DNA of 64,000 nt from Roseibium aggregatum IAM 12614 (GCF_000168975.1 NZ_AAUW01000001.1:1-64000); one strand, 5' to 3'. Counted from the stretch's first letter, positions 33,630 to 43,038 are shown. Numbers and translations are program-made. The notes: a model not told the origin generated them from the sequence alone.

Positions 33630-35663
33630 CTATGCAGCGCGAACCCGGCTCAGGAAATCGGAAATGGTTGCCTGCAGGCCCTCGGCATGTTCGGAAACCG
33701 ACTGGGAGACCGACAGGACATCGGCTGCCGAACTGCTGGTCTCTTCGGCGGCCTGCATCACGTCGCCAACGCTATTGCTCATGTCGCTGGTGCAGCTCGC
33801 AGCCTGCTGGACATTGTGGCTGATCTCGTTGGTGGCATCGCCCTGCTGCGAGATCGCGGCGGCAATCGCTGCCGTGAACTGATTGACCTCTTCCATGGTG
33901 CTGGCGATTTCCTGGATCGAGCCGACGGCATTGCGCGTGGAGGACTGGATGCCGGTGACCTGCGCGGAGATTTCCTCCGTCGCCTTTGCGGTCTGGGTGG
34001 CAAGTTCCTTCACCTCGGCAGCAACAACGGCAAACCCCTTGCCGGCTTCCCCGGCACGGGCGGCCTCGATCGTGGCATTGAGGGCCAGCAGGTTGGTCTG
34101 CTCGGCAATCGCCTGGATAAGGCTGACCACTTCACCGATCTTCTGCGCAGCGATGTCGAGACTGCCGACCTTGTCGTTGGAGTCGTTGGCGGCGCGGGTG
34201 GCGCTGGTGACGACTTCCTTGGTCTGGTCGATCTGGCGGCCGATTTCGGAGATCGAGGCCGACAGCTCTTCGGCAGCGGATGCCACCGTCTGCACGCTGC
34301 TCTGGGCGACATCGGAAGATCCAGCGACCGAGGAAACCTTCGAGGAAGTGTCCCGGGCAATGGCATCGAGAGACGCGGCGGTCTGTTCCATGCGCTTGCT
34401 GTTGTCGCTGACCTGGTTGAGCACGGCATGAACGTCGCTCTCGAAGGCCTCGATCAGGGTTTCGATCGTCTTCTGACGCTGAAGCTGGCTTTGCTGGGCC
34501 TGCTCGGTGTCGCTCTGCAGTGACCGGCGCTCGGTCTCGTTCTCAACGAAGATTTCCAGCGCACCGGCCATCTGGCCGATTTCGTCCTTGCGGTCGAGAT
34601 AGGCGACCGGCGTATCGACATCCCCTTCGGTGAGCTTGCGCATGCGGGCGGTCAGCATCTGGACGGGCCCGGCAATGGTGGAGCCAAGCATCCACATCAG
34701 GAAGGTGCCGCCAACCAGCAGGCCAAGGGCAAGCAGGAGGCTGATCTGCATGGTGGAATTGGCGCTCGCCAGAAGCTCACTCTCGTCAACGGCAACGACG
34801 ATGAACCAGTGCTGGCTGGTCCCATCCAGTTCGAAACCCTTGATAGCTTCCGCAACGCCGTTTTCGGTCGTGAACACGGCTTCATTCTTGACCGACTGGA
34901 TCTTGCTGACCATCGCCGCATCAGCCTTTTTGCCCAGAAGAGCTGCGTCCGGATGAGACACCCAGACGCCCGCCTCGCTGAGAAGGCCGACGTAACCGCT
35001 TTTGTAAGTCTGCCCGGCACTTACTGCCTTCTGCAGGCCTTCCAGCGACACGTCGATGGTGGCGCCACCGATGCCGCGTCCGGAAGCATCCTTGATCGGC
35101 GAGGAGGCCGTCGCCATCAGAACGTCGACACCGTTGACCGGATAAATATAGGGTTCGGTGACGGTGTCATGGCCGAGGTTTTTCGGCTTGTCGTACCAGT
35201 CTTCAGAGCCGCTGTCGCCGCCGAACATCAATGGTTCCCAGGCGACTTTCGCACCGTCATTGAAGAAATAGGGAATAAAGCGGCCCTTGTCGTCGGAGAA
35301 GTTGGTGCCCGCATTGTCCGCATCCTTGCCGGCCATGTCCGGCTCCAGGATCGCGCCGCCGCCGACGAAATGCTTGTTCTGGCTGATCTGCTGCTGCATC
35401 ACGGCTGCAAAGGCATTGCGGTCGCTGATACCGGCCTGCTGCAATCCTTCCAGCGCATCGGACGCCGCGCGGGCCGCCAGTTGCGCCTGCGCCATGGTCT
35501 TGCCGGCATCAAGCGCAAGTGCTTCGGCCGTTTTCCGGATGAGATCCTCTCCGGACTTTTGCGAGGTGGCCTGGGTCATGAAGGTGACAGCAAGAATAAG
35601 TGCCAGGAATCCAACCAGGAACACGCCGCTTGAGGCGAAAAAGATCCGATTTCTGAGTGACAT
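33630..35663 (-). CDS. Methyl-accepting chemotaxis protein with dCACHE-type sensor
   Basis: ATG complement 35661-35663 has TTGGAG upstream; the frame is open further without support. The 677-residue receptor has TM1 (about 7-30), a periplasmic sensor of about 260 residues, TM2 (about 300-322), a HAMP domain and a signalling domain. The sensor has the double-CACHE look ([20 protein letters not shown], then [13 protein letters not shown]). The signalling hairpin tip is [20 protein letters not shown] near residue 518. No pentapeptide NWETF-like CheR tether is present. It is divergent from hmgA, so it may report on an aromatic or organic-acid ligand of that pathway; this is inference. Confidence 0.9.
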   Translation of the reverse strand: MSLRNRIFFASSGVFLVGFLALILAVTFMTQATSQKSGEDLIRKTAEALALDAGKTMAQAQLAARAASDALEGLQQAGISDRNAFAAVMQQQISQNKHFVGGGAILEPDMAGKDADNAGTNFSDDKGRFIPYFFNDGAKVAWEPLMFGGDSGSEDWYDKPKNLGHDTVTEPYIYPVNGVDVLMATASSPIKDASGRGIGGATIDVSLEGLQKAVSAGQTYKSGYVGLLSEAGVWVSHPDAALLGKKADAAMVSKIQSVKNEAVFTTENGVAEAIKGFELDGTSQHWFIVVAVDESELLASANSTMQISLLLALGLLVGGTFLMWMLGSTIAGPVQMLTARMRKLTEGDVDTPVAYLDRKDEIGQMAGALEIFVENETERRSLQSDTEQAQQSQLQRQKTIETLIEAFESDVHAVLNQVSDNSKRMEQTAASLDAIARDTSSKVSSVAGSSDVAQSSVQTVASAAEELSASISEIGRQIDQTKEVVTSATRAANDSNDKVGSLDIAAQKIGEVVSLIQAIAEQTNLLALNATIEAARAGEAGKGFAVVAAEVKELATQTAKATEEISAQVTGIQSSTRNAVGSIQEIASTMEEVNQFTAAIAAAISQQGDATNEISHNVQQAASCTSDMSNSVGDVMQAAEETSSSAADVLSVSQSVSEHAEGLQATISDFLSRVRAA

Positions 35664-35811
35664 GGAGAGCTCCAACGGTTTGACTGTCGGAACTCTACGA
35701 AAAGCACGTAAAGCAAACATTACGTCTCTGGATTTTTCGCGGTTTCGTGCCGGAAAAACAGCTCTGGTCGCAAAAGTATCGACATGCCGCTTGATCCGTG
35801 AGATCAGAATG

Positions 35812-35825
35812 GTTACATATGCAAC
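35812..35825. promoter_or_regulatory. Near-palindrome before hmgA
   Basis: GTTACATATGCAAC (35812-35825) is a dyad with one mismatched pair, centred on CATATG and ending 29 bases before the hmgA start codon. It could be the operator for a homogentisate-pathway regulator. No such regulator gene is in the window. Confidence 0.4.
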
Positions 35826-35854
35826 TAAATTCATCTCCGAACCGGGAGGACCTC

Positions 35855-37225
35855 ATGGATCAGAGAACCGAGAGCAGTCAAAATCTTGCCGGAAACGGCC
35901 GTAACTCGGCGGGTCTGGAATATATGCCGGGCTTCGGCAATGATTTTGAAACCGAGGCACTGCCTGGCTCGCTTCCGCAGGGTATGAACAGCCCGCAGAA
36001 ATGTGCTTACGGACTTTACGGCGAGCAGCTTTCAGGCACTGCCTTTACCGCCCCGAGCCACCAGAACGAACGCACCTGGTGTTACCGAATCCGCCCTTCG
36101 GTCAAGCATACGAGCCGGTTCCGGAAGATCGACCTGCCGTATTGGAAGTCTGCGCCGAATGTCTGCAATGACGTCGTTTCGCTCGGCCAGTACCGCTGGG
36201 ATCCGGTGCCGCATTCCGGCGAAGACCTCAACTGGCTGACCGGCATGCGCACCATGACGACCGCCGGCGACGTCAACACCCAGGTCGGGATGGCCAGCCA
36301 CGTCTACCTGATCACCAAGTCGATGGAAGACGAATATTTCTACTCCGCCGACAGCGAGCTGCTGGTGGTGCCTCAGGAAGGTATCTTGCGCTTCTGCACG
36401 GAGCTGGGTGTGATCGAACTGGAGCCGAAGGAGATCGCCATCCTTCCGCGTGGCCTTGTCTACCGGGTCGAACTGGTGGAAGGTCCGGCGCGCGGTTTTG
36501 TCTGCGAGAACTATGGCCAGAAATTCGAATTGCCGGGCAGGGGACCGATCGGGGCCAACTGCATGGCCAACCGCCGCGATTTCAAGACGCCTGTAGCGCA
36601 CTACGAGGACCGCGACGCTCCGTCTACGGTAACCGTGAAATGGTGCGGACAGTTCCACGAAACCAGGATCGACCATTCGCCGCTCGACGTTGTCGCCTGG
36701 CACGGCAACTACGCGCCCTGCAAATATGATCTCAGGAACTATTGCCCGATCGGGTCAATCCTGTTCGACCATCCTGATCCGTCGATCTTTACGGTGCTGA
36801 CCGCGCCGTCCGGCGTGCCGGGTACCGCCAACATCGACTTCGTGCTTTTCCGCGAACGCTGGATGGTGATGGAAAACACCTTCCGCCCGCCCTGGTATCA
36901 CAAGAACATCATGTCGGAGCTGATGGGCAACATCTACGGCCAGTACGATGCCAAGCCGCAGGGCTTCATTCCTGGCGGCATGAGCCTGCACAACATGATG
37001 CTGCCGCATGGACCGGACAACAATGCGTTTGAAGGCGCGTCCAATGCCGATCTGAAGCCGGAAAAGCTCGACAACACGATGTCCTTCATGTTCGAGACCC
37101 GCTTCCCGCAGCACCTGACGGAGTTCGCCGCCAAGGAAGCCCCGCTGCAGGACGATTACATTGACTGCTGGGACTCGCTGGGCAAAAAATTCGATGGCAC
37201 GCCCGAAGGCACCTGGAACAAGTAG
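35855..37225 (+). CDS. hmgA: Homogentisate 1,2-dioxygenase
   Basis: ATG 35855 has GGGAGGA upstream. The 456-residue enzyme opens the ring of homogentisate to maleylacetoacetate, using Fe(II) and O2, in tyrosine/phenylalanine and related aromatic catabolism. The iron ligands are H349 in WYHKN, E355 in MSELMG and H385 in LPHGPD. Their spacing equals that in the human enzyme. The N-terminus has the family start ([20 protein letters not shown]). It leads the block with fahA 215 bases downstream. The next pathway enzyme, a GST-type maleylacetoacetate isomerase, is not found here. Confidence 0.96.
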   Translation: MDQRTESSQNLAGNGRNSAGLEYMPGFGNDFETEALPGSLPQGMNSPQKCAYGLYGEQLSGTAFTAPSHQNERTWCYRIRPSVKHTSRFRKIDLPYWKSAPNVCNDVVSLGQYRWDPVPHSGEDLNWLTGMRTMTTAGDVNTQVGMASHVYLITKSMEDEYFYSADSELLVVPQEGILRFCTELGVIELEPKEIAILPRGLVYRVELVEGPARGFVCENYGQKFELPGRGPIGANCMANRRDFKTPVAHYEDRDAPSTVTVKWCGQFHETRIDHSPLDVVAWHGNYAPCKYDLRNYCPIGSILFDHPDPSIFTVLTAPSGVPGTANIDFVLFRERWMVMENTFRPPWYHKNIMSELMGNIYGQYDAKPQGFIPGGMSLHNMMLPHGPDNNAFEGASNADLKPEKLDNTMSFMFETRFPQHLTEFAAKEAPLQDDYIDCWDSLGKKFDGTPEGTWNK

Positions 37226-37440
37226 GCAGACCATTCGGCATTTGACCGGTCGCAAACCGTAGATCAAACCTTGCCGGTATGGTGACCTGCGCCTCAGGCA
37301 GCGGTTGCGCATTACGATCGTGTTCCGGCACCTCTGCCGGAGCCCGCACAAGAATAACGGCTGGAAGCCCCAGGAGGCTTCCCGGGAGAAACCATCGCCA
37401 GGCAGGACGAACCTGGCGAGCATTAGGAGCACAAAACCCG

Positions 37441-38457
37441 ATGAAACTGGCAACGCTCAAGGATGGCAGCCGCGACGGCAAGCTGGTGGTGGTCAACGAC
37501 CGCCTGACCTTCTGCACCGACGCAAGCCACATCGCGCCGACTTTGCAGGCCGCGCTTGACGATTGGGAGCATGTGGAGCCGAAGCTGAAGCTTTTGGCTG
37601 AAAGCCTGTCTCACGAAGCCGTGCCGACGCTTCGCTTTCACGAGCATGAGGCCCTGTCGCCGCTTCCGCGTGCCTATCAGTGGGCCGATGGCTCAGCCTA
37701 CGTCAACCACGTCGAACTGGTGCGCAAGGCCCGCGGTGCGAAGATGCCGGAAAGCTTCTGGACGGATCCGCTGATGTATCAGGGGGGCTCGGATACATTC
37801 CTGGCGCCACGCGACCCGATCTCCATGCGTGACGAGGCCTGGGGCATCGATATGGAAGGCGAGATCGCCGTCGTCACCGGCGATGTGCCGATCGGCATCA
37901 GCGCTGAAGCTGCACGCGATCACATCCTTCTGGTGCTGCTGGTCAACGATGTTTCCCTGCGCGGTCTGATCCCTGCCGAGCTTGGCAAGGGCTTCGGCTT
38001 CTTCCAGTCCAAGCCGTCTTCGGCTTTCTCGCCGGTAGCTGTCACTCCGGACGCGCTTGGCGATGCCTGGAAGGGTGGCAAGCTTCACCTGCCGCTTCAC
38101 GTCGACCTCAATGGCCAGCCGTTCGGCCGCGCAAACGCGGGCATCGACATGACCTTCGATTTCGGCCAGCTCATCGCCCATGCGGCCAAGACCCGGCCGC
38201 TCGGTGCCGGAACGATCATCGGATCCGGCACGGTCTCCAACAAGCTGGACGGTGGTCCGGGCAAGCCGGTCGCGGAAGGCGGTGTCGGTTATTCCTGCGT
38301 TGCCGAAATCCGCATGATCGAAACGATCAACACGGGCGAAGCCAAGACACCCTTCCTGAAATTCGGCGATACGGTCCGCATCGAAATGCTCGATACCGAA
38401 GGCCATTCGATCTTCGGCGCCATCGAACAGACGGTGGAGAGATACGAAGGGCCGTAA
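37441..38457 (+). CDS. fahA: Fumarylacetoacetate hydrolase family protein
   Basis: A 338-residue FAH enzyme that splits fumarylacetoacetate into fumarate and acetoacetate. Metal ligands visible: D109 in FWTDPLMYQGG, E139 and E141 in DMEGEIAVVTGD, and D170 in LLVNDVSL. It has the short bacterial N-domain. AGGAG lies 11 bases before ATG 37441. Earlier start codons in this frame extend into the intergenic stretch. It follows hmgA and completes the lower pathway apart from the isomerase step. Confidence 0.93.
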   Translation: MKLATLKDGSRDGKLVVVNDRLTFCTDASHIAPTLQAALDDWEHVEPKLKLLAESLSHEAVPTLRFHEHEALSPLPRAYQWADGSAYVNHVELVRKARGAKMPESFWTDPLMYQGGSDTFLAPRDPISMRDEAWGIDMEGEIAVVTGDVPIGISAEAARDHILLVLLVNDVSLRGLIPAELGKGFGFFQSKPSSAFSPVAVTPDALGDAWKGGKLHLPLHVDLNGQPFGRANAGIDMTFDFGQLIAHAAKTRPLGAGTIIGSGTVSNKLDGGPGKPVAEGGVGYSCVAEIRMIETINTGEAKTPFLKFGDTVRIEMLDTEGHSIFGAIEQTVERYEGP

Positions 38458-38489
38458 CAAGCCAAACGGTGATTGACCTCCAGCCCTAA

Positions 38490-38618
38490 CCCCTCCCCAC
38501 AAGGGGGAGGGGGATCAGTCATTGCCTCTTGCTGGTGTCGGCGCCGGTTTCTTGAAGGCATGTCTGGATGGACGTTGGCGATGGGAAATCGGTCCCGTCC
38601 CGCTCCCCTCGTGGGGAG
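38490..38618. repeat. Pair of GC-rich hairpin units (REP-like)
   Basis: Two palindromic units lie in the 251-base gap after fahA. The first pairs CCCCTCCCC (38490-38498) with GGGGAGGGG-type sequence at 38503-38513. The second pairs CTCCCC (38603-38608) with GGGGAG (38613-38618). CCCTAACCCCTCCCC followed by GGGGGAGGGG resembles dispersed REP-like palindromes of Rhizobiales. They may end the hmgA-fahA transcript. Only a genome-wide search can show that they are repeated. Confidence 0.5.
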
Positions 38619-38708
38619 GGCCAGGCGAGGGGGCTTTACTGAATGAGAGTTCACAGGCTAACCGGGCATTCGTTCTGGTGGCAGGAAAACACAGTTAGGG
38701 AGAGGGCC

Positions 38709-39299
38709 ATGCCTCACATTGCACCGCTGGACCGCAAGGATCTGCCTCAGTTCGAGGAAAAATTCGCGCGCTACGATGCAATTCGCGGCTTTCTGCCGAA
38801 CTCGATCCTGACCATGGCGCGCCGGCCGAATATCGCCAAGGCCTTCATGGAGTTGAACCAGGCGGTTCTTTACGAAGGCACGGTGCCGGAAGACCTGAAG
38901 ATGATGGTGGCGCTGATGACGTCCATGGCGACAGGCTGCCGCTATTGCCAGGGGCACATGGCCAATCTCAGTCACGTCTACGATGTGCCGGACGAAAAGA
39001 TCGCGGCTGTCTGGGAATGTGAGACCTCGCCGCTGTTCACCGAAGCCGAAAAGGCGGCGCTGGTGCTGGCCCGCGAAGCGGCCGGCGTTCCGAACGACGT
39101 GACCGAAGCCCATTTCGCGGCGCTCAAGGCCCATTTCAACGACGCCGAAATTGTGGAGATCGTCGCCTCGATCGCACTCTTCGGCTACCTCAACCGGTGG
39201 AACGACACCATGGCAACCACAATGGAAGCCCATCCGGCCGCTGTCGCCAAAAAGGCGATGCCCGCATGGGATGAAGGCAAACACGGAGCTTCGAAATGA
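38709..39299 (+). CDS. Carboxymuconolactone decarboxylase/AhpD-family protein
   Basis: ATG 38709 has AGGGAGAGG upstream. The 196-residue helical protein carries the AhpD-like redox motif CRYCQGH (C77, C80, H83). Such motifs act in alkyl-hydroperoxide reduction or in lactone decarboxylation; the CxxC-H form favours a redox role. The stop overlaps the start of the MBL protein (ATGA at 39296-39299). Placement in the homogentisate block suggests a role in an aromatic pathway or in protection from quinone/peroxide by-products; that is inference. Confidence 0.85.
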   Translation: MPHIAPLDRKDLPQFEEKFARYDAIRGFLPNSILTMARRPNIAKAFMELNQAVLYEGTVPEDLKMMVALMTSMATGCRYCQGHMANLSHVYDVPDEKIAAVWECETSPLFTEAEKAALVLAREAAGVPNDVTEAHFAALKAHFNDAEIVEIVASIALFGYLNRWNDTMATTMEAHPAAVAKKAMPAWDEGKHGASK

Positions 39300-40255
39300 G
39301 CAAGCAATTCGCATCCGCTGGAGACATGACCGAGAAGAAGATCTCCTTCACCGAGATCGGCAAGGACCTGTGGGCCTTTACCGCAGAAGGTGATCCGAAC
39401 ACCGGCGTCATCATCGGCGACGACAGTGTCATGATCGTCGAGGCACAGGCGACCCCCGAACTCGCCAACAAGGTGATCGAGAAAGTTCGTTCCGTCACGG
39501 ATAAACCGATCAGCCATCTTGTGCTGACCCACTATCACGCCGTGCGCGTGCTGGGGGCTGCCGCCTACAAGGCACCGACCGTGATCATGAGCCAGAAGGC
39601 CCGGTCCATGGTCGTGGAACGCGGTGCGCAAGACCGGGAATCCGAATTCATGCGCTTTCCGCGCCTGTTCTTGGGTTATGACAACGTCAATGACATTCCG
39701 CCGCTGACCTGGCCGACCACCACCTTCAACGACCGCATGACCGTTTATCTCGGCAAGCGCCGGGTGGACCTCAGCTTCCAGGGACGTGCTCACACCGCTG
39801 GTGACATCGTCATTCATGTGCCGGACGAGAACGTCATGTTCACCGGCGATATCGTCGAATATCACTCGGCCTGCTATTGCGGCGACGGCCATTTCAACGA
39901 CTGGCCGACGACACTGGAGCGCATCCGCTCGTTCGATCTCGACGCCATTGCGCCGGGTCGGGGCGATGCGCTGGTCGGCAAGGACATGGTCAATGCGGCG
40001 CTGGATGCCACCGCTGACTTTGTCCGCTCGACCTACGAGCCGGTCGCCCGCGTGGCAAAGGGAGGCGGCTCGTTGAAGGAAGCCTGGGACGCCTGCCGTG
40101 CGACCTGCGATCCGAAGTTCAAGGACTACGCGATCTACGAGCATTGCCTGCCGTTCAACGTTGCCCGCGCTTACGACGAAGCCCTGGATATCGACACCCC
40201 GCGCATCTGGACCGCGGAACGCGACGCCCAGATGTGGGCAGACCTGCAGGGCTGA
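39296..40255 (+). CDS. MBL-fold metallohydrolase with altered metal motif
   Basis: A 319-residue protein of the metallo-beta-lactamase fold. The canonical HxHxDH motif reads H79-Y-H81-A-V83-R84, so the Asp and third His of the second metal site are replaced by Val and Arg. The later ligands H166 (GRAHTAGD) and D185 (FTGDIVE) are kept. A single metal ion, or a changed chemistry, is therefore likely. The C-terminal 110 residues (RSTYEPVARVAKGGGSLKEA onward) are helical and not part of the minimal fold. It is coupled to the AhpD-like gene and followed three bases later by a DinB-fold gene. Substrate unknown; hydrolysis of a pathway ester or lactone is conjecture. Confidence 0.83.
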   Translation: MSKQFASAGDMTEKKISFTEIGKDLWAFTAEGDPNTGVIIGDDSVMIVEAQATPELANKVIEKVRSVTDKPISHLVLTHYHAVRVLGAAAYKAPTVIMSQKARSMVVERGAQDRESEFMRFPRLFLGYDNVNDIPPLTWPTTTFNDRMTVYLGKRRVDLSFQGRAHTAGDIVIHVPDENVMFTGDIVEYHSACYCGDGHFNDWPTTLERIRSFDLDAIAPGRGDALVGKDMVNAALDATADFVRSTYEPVARVAKGGGSLKEAWDACRATCDPKFKDYAIYEHCLPFNVARAYDEALDIDTPRIWTAERDAQMWADLQG

Positions 40256-40258
40256 CCC

Positions 40259-40792
40259 ATGAGCGCTGTTCTGGATCACCTGCGCCTGATGGCCCGCAAC
40301 AATGCCTACGCGAACGAGCGCCTTTATGACGCTTGTTGCAGGCTGTCCCAGGCGGAGTTCGAGGCGGAAAGAACAGGGTTCTTTCCGTCGATCCGGGAAA
40401 CGCTCAATCACAATTGGGAAGTGGACCGCTACTACCTTGATGCCTTGAAGGAGGAGGGGCAGGGTCTGTCAGTGTTCGACACACCGCATCTGCCTTCGGC
40501 CGCCAGCCTGAAAGAGGCGCAGCAGAGTGCAGATCGGGACCTGATAGAATTTTGCGACCGGATCTCGGAAGCCGATCTTGAACGCGACATTGCGCAGGAC
40601 CGGGGCAAGAGCGGCGTCTTTCAGGAAAGTGTCGCCAACACGCTGCTGCATCTCTTCCAGCACCAGATCCATCACCGGGGCCAGGTCCATGCCATGCTGT
40701 CAGGAACAAGCGTTGCGCCGCCTCAGCTCGACGAGTTCTTCTTGAAGTTCGACCGACATCCGGCCGCGCAACGTTTCCGGGAGACCGATTAG
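40259..40792 (+). CDS. DinB/YfiT-family putative metalloenzyme
   Basis: A 177-residue four-helix-bundle protein. The DinB metal triad is visible: H51 in TLNHNWEVDR, then H135 and H139 in HQIHHRGQ. The DinB superfamily includes thiol-dependent enzymes such as mycothiol-dependent maleylpyruvate isomerase and bacillithiol transferases. The gene starts three bases after the MBL stop, within the homogentisate block that lacks a GST-type maleylacetoacetate isomerase. It may supply that activity, but could equally be a thiol transferase or an unrelated DinB protein. Its stop overlaps the convergent small membrane protein gene by four bases. Confidence 0.8.
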   Translation: MSAVLDHLRLMARNNAYANERLYDACCRLSQAEFEAERTGFFPSIRETLNHNWEVDRYYLDALKEEGQGLSVFDTPHLPSAASLKEAQQSADRDLIEFCDRISEADLERDIAQDRGKSGVFQESVANTLLHLFQHQIHHRGQVHAMLSGTSVAPPQLDEFFLKFDRHPAAQRFRETD

Positions 40793-41019
40793 CGCTTCGG
40801 CGCAAGAATCAAAAGGGCGAGCCAGGTAAGCCCACCTGCAAGAACGATGATCTCGCTCACCACGATGGCGATGCCGATCATGCTCCAGTTGTCGGCAAGG
40901 ACAGTGGCAGGAGCGGCGATGAGAAGCGCAAGGGCGACCGCGGACATCAGTCCGGCTATCACCCGGAATGTCCAGCGTCGACCGGATGTCAACATATTCT
41001 GACGTGTCAGGACTGGCAT
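40789..41019 (-). CDS. Small two-helix membrane protein
   Basis: A 76-residue protein supported by GGAGGTG just before the ATG complement 41017-41019; the longer frame upstream is unsupported. Two hydrophobic helices (VIAGLMSAVALALLIAAPAT and IGIAIVVSEIIVLAGGLTWL) are separated by a short loop. The function is unknown. It is convergent with the DinB gene, overlapping it by four bases, and divergent from the FAD hydroxylase gene. Confidence 0.6.
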   Translation of the reverse strand: MPVLTRQNMLTSGRRWTFRVIAGLMSAVALALLIAAPATVLADNWSMIGIAIVVSEIIVLAGGLTWLALLILAPKR

Positions 41020-41144
41020 GTCACACCTCCTTTTTTGGGGGACTGTGTAACGAAAACGCGCAATCCCGCTCAGGGTTCCGCGAAACGTGCAAAGGCAGGC
41101 TGGCTCAGGATGCCGGGAGGCCTTGGCAATTGGGAGAAACGCCT

Positions 41145-42761
41145 GTGACCAAATTGTTTGAAGCGCCGCTTTATCCCTATAAGCGGTCCAAGGATCAGGA
41201 CGCCGCGGCACCCGTTCGCCACCCGGTGGTCATCATCGGTGCCGGGCCGGTGGGCCTTGCCACAGCCATCGATCTGGCTCAGGCCGATGTGCCTGTCGTC
41301 ATTCTGGACGACAACGACAAGGTCAGTGTCGGCTCGCGGGCAATCTGCTTTTCCAAGCGGTCTCTGGAAATCTTCGACCGGCTGGGCTGCGGCGACGAAA
41401 TGGTCGACAAGGGCGTTGTCTGGAACGTCGGCAAGGTGTTTTTCGGTGACCGGCAGGTTTACGATTTCAACCTGCTGCCGGAACAGGGCCACAAGCGTCC
41501 AGCCTTCATCAACCTGCAGCAATATTATTGCGAGCTCAACCTGGTCGAGCGCATCCGCGCGCTGCAGGTGGAAGGCAAACCGGTGGAAATCCGTGGTGGC
41601 AGCCGCGTCGTAAATCTCAATCAGCGGGATGACCACACGCTGGTGACCGTGGAAACGGCCGATGGCGCTTACAATCTGGAAGCGGACTGGCTGATTGCCT
41701 GCGATGGTGCCGGCTCTCCCTCGCGCCGGATGCTCGATCTCGATTTCGTCGGCCGGGTGTTCGAAGACAACTTCCTGATTGCCGACGTCATCATGAAGGC
41801 GGATTTCCCGACCGAACGCTGGTTCTGGTTCGATCCGCCTTTCAACAAGGACCAGTCGGCTCTTCTGCACAAGCAGCCGGACGGGGTCTGGCGTATCGAT
41901 CTTCAGCTTGGCTGGGACATCGACAAGGAAGAAGAAAAGAAACCCGAGAACGTCATACCCCGGCTCAAGCAGATGCTCGGCCAGGACGTTGAGTTCGATC
42001 TGGAATGGGTGTCGATCTATACCTTCCAGTGCCGGCGTATGGAAAAGTTCCGCCACGGCCGGGTGATCTTCGCAGGTGACAGCGCGCATCAGGTCTCGCC
42101 CTTCGGCGCACGCGGCGCCAACTCCGGTTTCCAGGACGCCGATAATCTCGGCTGGAAACTGAAGCTTGTCCTGGACGGCAAGGCACCGGAGAGCCTTCTG
42201 GACAGTTATGCCTTCGAACGGGAAATGGCGGCCGACGAGAACATTCTGCAAAGCTCGCGTTCAACCGATTTCATCACGCCGAAATCCGAAATCAGCCGCA
42301 TCTTCCGCGATGCCGTGCTGGACCTGTCCGAACACCATGCCTTTGCCCGGCCGCTGGTGAATTCCGGCAGGTTGTCGGTCCCCTGTGTCTATGACGGCTC
42401 GACTCTCAACGGCCCGGATGCGGAAGGCTTGCCTGCGCGCACGCGGCCGGGTAGCCCGGCGACGGATGCGCCCCTGGCGGACGGCTGGCTGCTGGATTGG
42501 CTCGGCAGCGGTTTCCATCTGTTGGGGATCGGCACCGAGGTGCCGGAGACCCTCCGGATAGACGGCATAGACATCGCCGGTGTCAGCATCCCAGCAGCCT
42601 CTGCCGGTCAGGAGCTCAAAGCCAGGTATCTCGGCGATGCCGCTTCGGCAGTTTATCTGATCCGGCCGGACCAGCATGTGGCGGCACGCTGGACGGGCTA
42701 TGACCGCGCTGCGGTCGAAAATGCACTCGCAATTGCACTAGGGAAAGGCGGAGAAGCCTGA
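41145..42761 (+). CDS. FAD-dependent aromatic hydroxylase (PheA/TfdB family, MhaA-like), GTG start
   Basis: The start is GTG 41145, with GGGAGAAA upstream; no ATG is suitable. The 538-residue flavoprotein has the FAD dinucleotide fold VVIIGAGPVGLATAI (about 23-37) and the second FAD motif AGDSAHQVSPFGARGANSGF. Its C-terminal thioredoxin-like segment is degenerate. The family hydroxylates phenolic rings with NAD(P)H and O2. Its stop overlaps the start of a 62-residue DUF2783 protein. A large flavoprotein with a small partner, in a homogentisate cluster, matches my knowledge of 3-hydroxyphenylacetate 6-hydroxylase (MhaA-MhaB) of Pseudomonas putida U, which makes homogentisate. The substrate is inferred, not shown. 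Confidence 0.88.
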   Translation: MTKLFEAPLYPYKRSKDQDAAAPVRHPVVIIGAGPVGLATAIDLAQADVPVVILDDNDKVSVGSRAICFSKRSLEIFDRLGCGDEMVDKGVVWNVGKVFFGDRQVYDFNLLPEQGHKRPAFINLQQYYCELNLVERIRALQVEGKPVEIRGGSRVVNLNQRDDHTLVTVETADGAYNLEADWLIACDGAGSPSRRMLDLDFVGRVFEDNFLIADVIMKADFPTERWFWFDPPFNKDQSALLHKQPDGVWRIDLQLGWDIDKEEEKKPENVIPRLKQMLGQDVEFDLEWVSIYTFQCRRMEKFRHGRVIFAGDSAHQVSPFGARGANSGFQDADNLGWKLKLVLDGKAPESLLDSYAFEREMAADENILQSSRSTDFITPKSEISRIFRDAVLDLSEHHAFARPLVNSGRLSVPCVYDGSTLNGPDAEGLPARTRPGSPATDAPLADGWLLDWLGSGFHLLGIGTEVPETLRIDGIDIAGVSIPAASAGQELKARYLGDAASAVYLIRPDQHVAARWTGYDRAAVENALAIALGKGGEA

Positions 42762-42949
42762 TGGCGGAGATTGTCACCACACCGAACCTGGAAAATCCGG
42801 ACGGATTTTATGCCGAACTGCTGACCTCCCATGAAGGTCTCACCAAGGCCGAAAGCGATGCGTTCAATGCCCGGCTGATCCTTCTGATGGCAAACCAGAT
42901 TGGCGACCGCGAAGTGCTTTCAAGACTTCTCGAGGCGGCCAGACGATAG
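42761..42949 (+). CDS. DUF2783 small protein, candidate hydroxylase coupling subunit
   Basis: A 62-residue helical protein (DGFYAELLTSHEGLTKAESD, then NARLILLMANQIGDREVLSR). It shares one base with the flavoprotein stop (TGATG), so it is made together with it. DUF2783 has no assigned function. In Pseudomonas putida U the 3-hydroxyphenylacetate hydroxylase needs a small coupling protein, MhaB, of comparable size. I infer that this protein fills that role. Confidence 0.8.
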   Translation: MAEIVTTPNLENPDGFYAELLTSHEGLTKAESDAFNARLILLMANQIGDREVLSRLLEAARR

Positions 42950-42999
42950 GCCGAAACCTGTACCGCGAGGGTGCCTACACCCTGCGTATTGAGACTTTT

Positions 43000-43038
43000 G
43001 ACAAGGGTGTGAAAGAGACGGGCTTTCACACCCTTGTC
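43000..43038 (+). terminator. Long hairpin after the hydroxylase pair
   Basis: A perfect 16-bp stem, GACAAGGGTGTGAAAG (43000-43015) and CTTTCACACCCTTGTC (43023-43038), has a seven-base loop. It lies 50 bases after the DUF2783 stop. It lacks a T-run, so it may stabilise or attenuate rather than terminate. The rest of the 308-base gap (to 43257) is AT-rich and should hold the chemoreceptor promoter. Confidence 0.6.

Noticed and set aside
38490..38618. Possible CRISPR-like or tandem repeat after fahA
   Set aside because: Only two different hairpins are present, with no equal spacing or repeated unit; a REP-like reading fits better.
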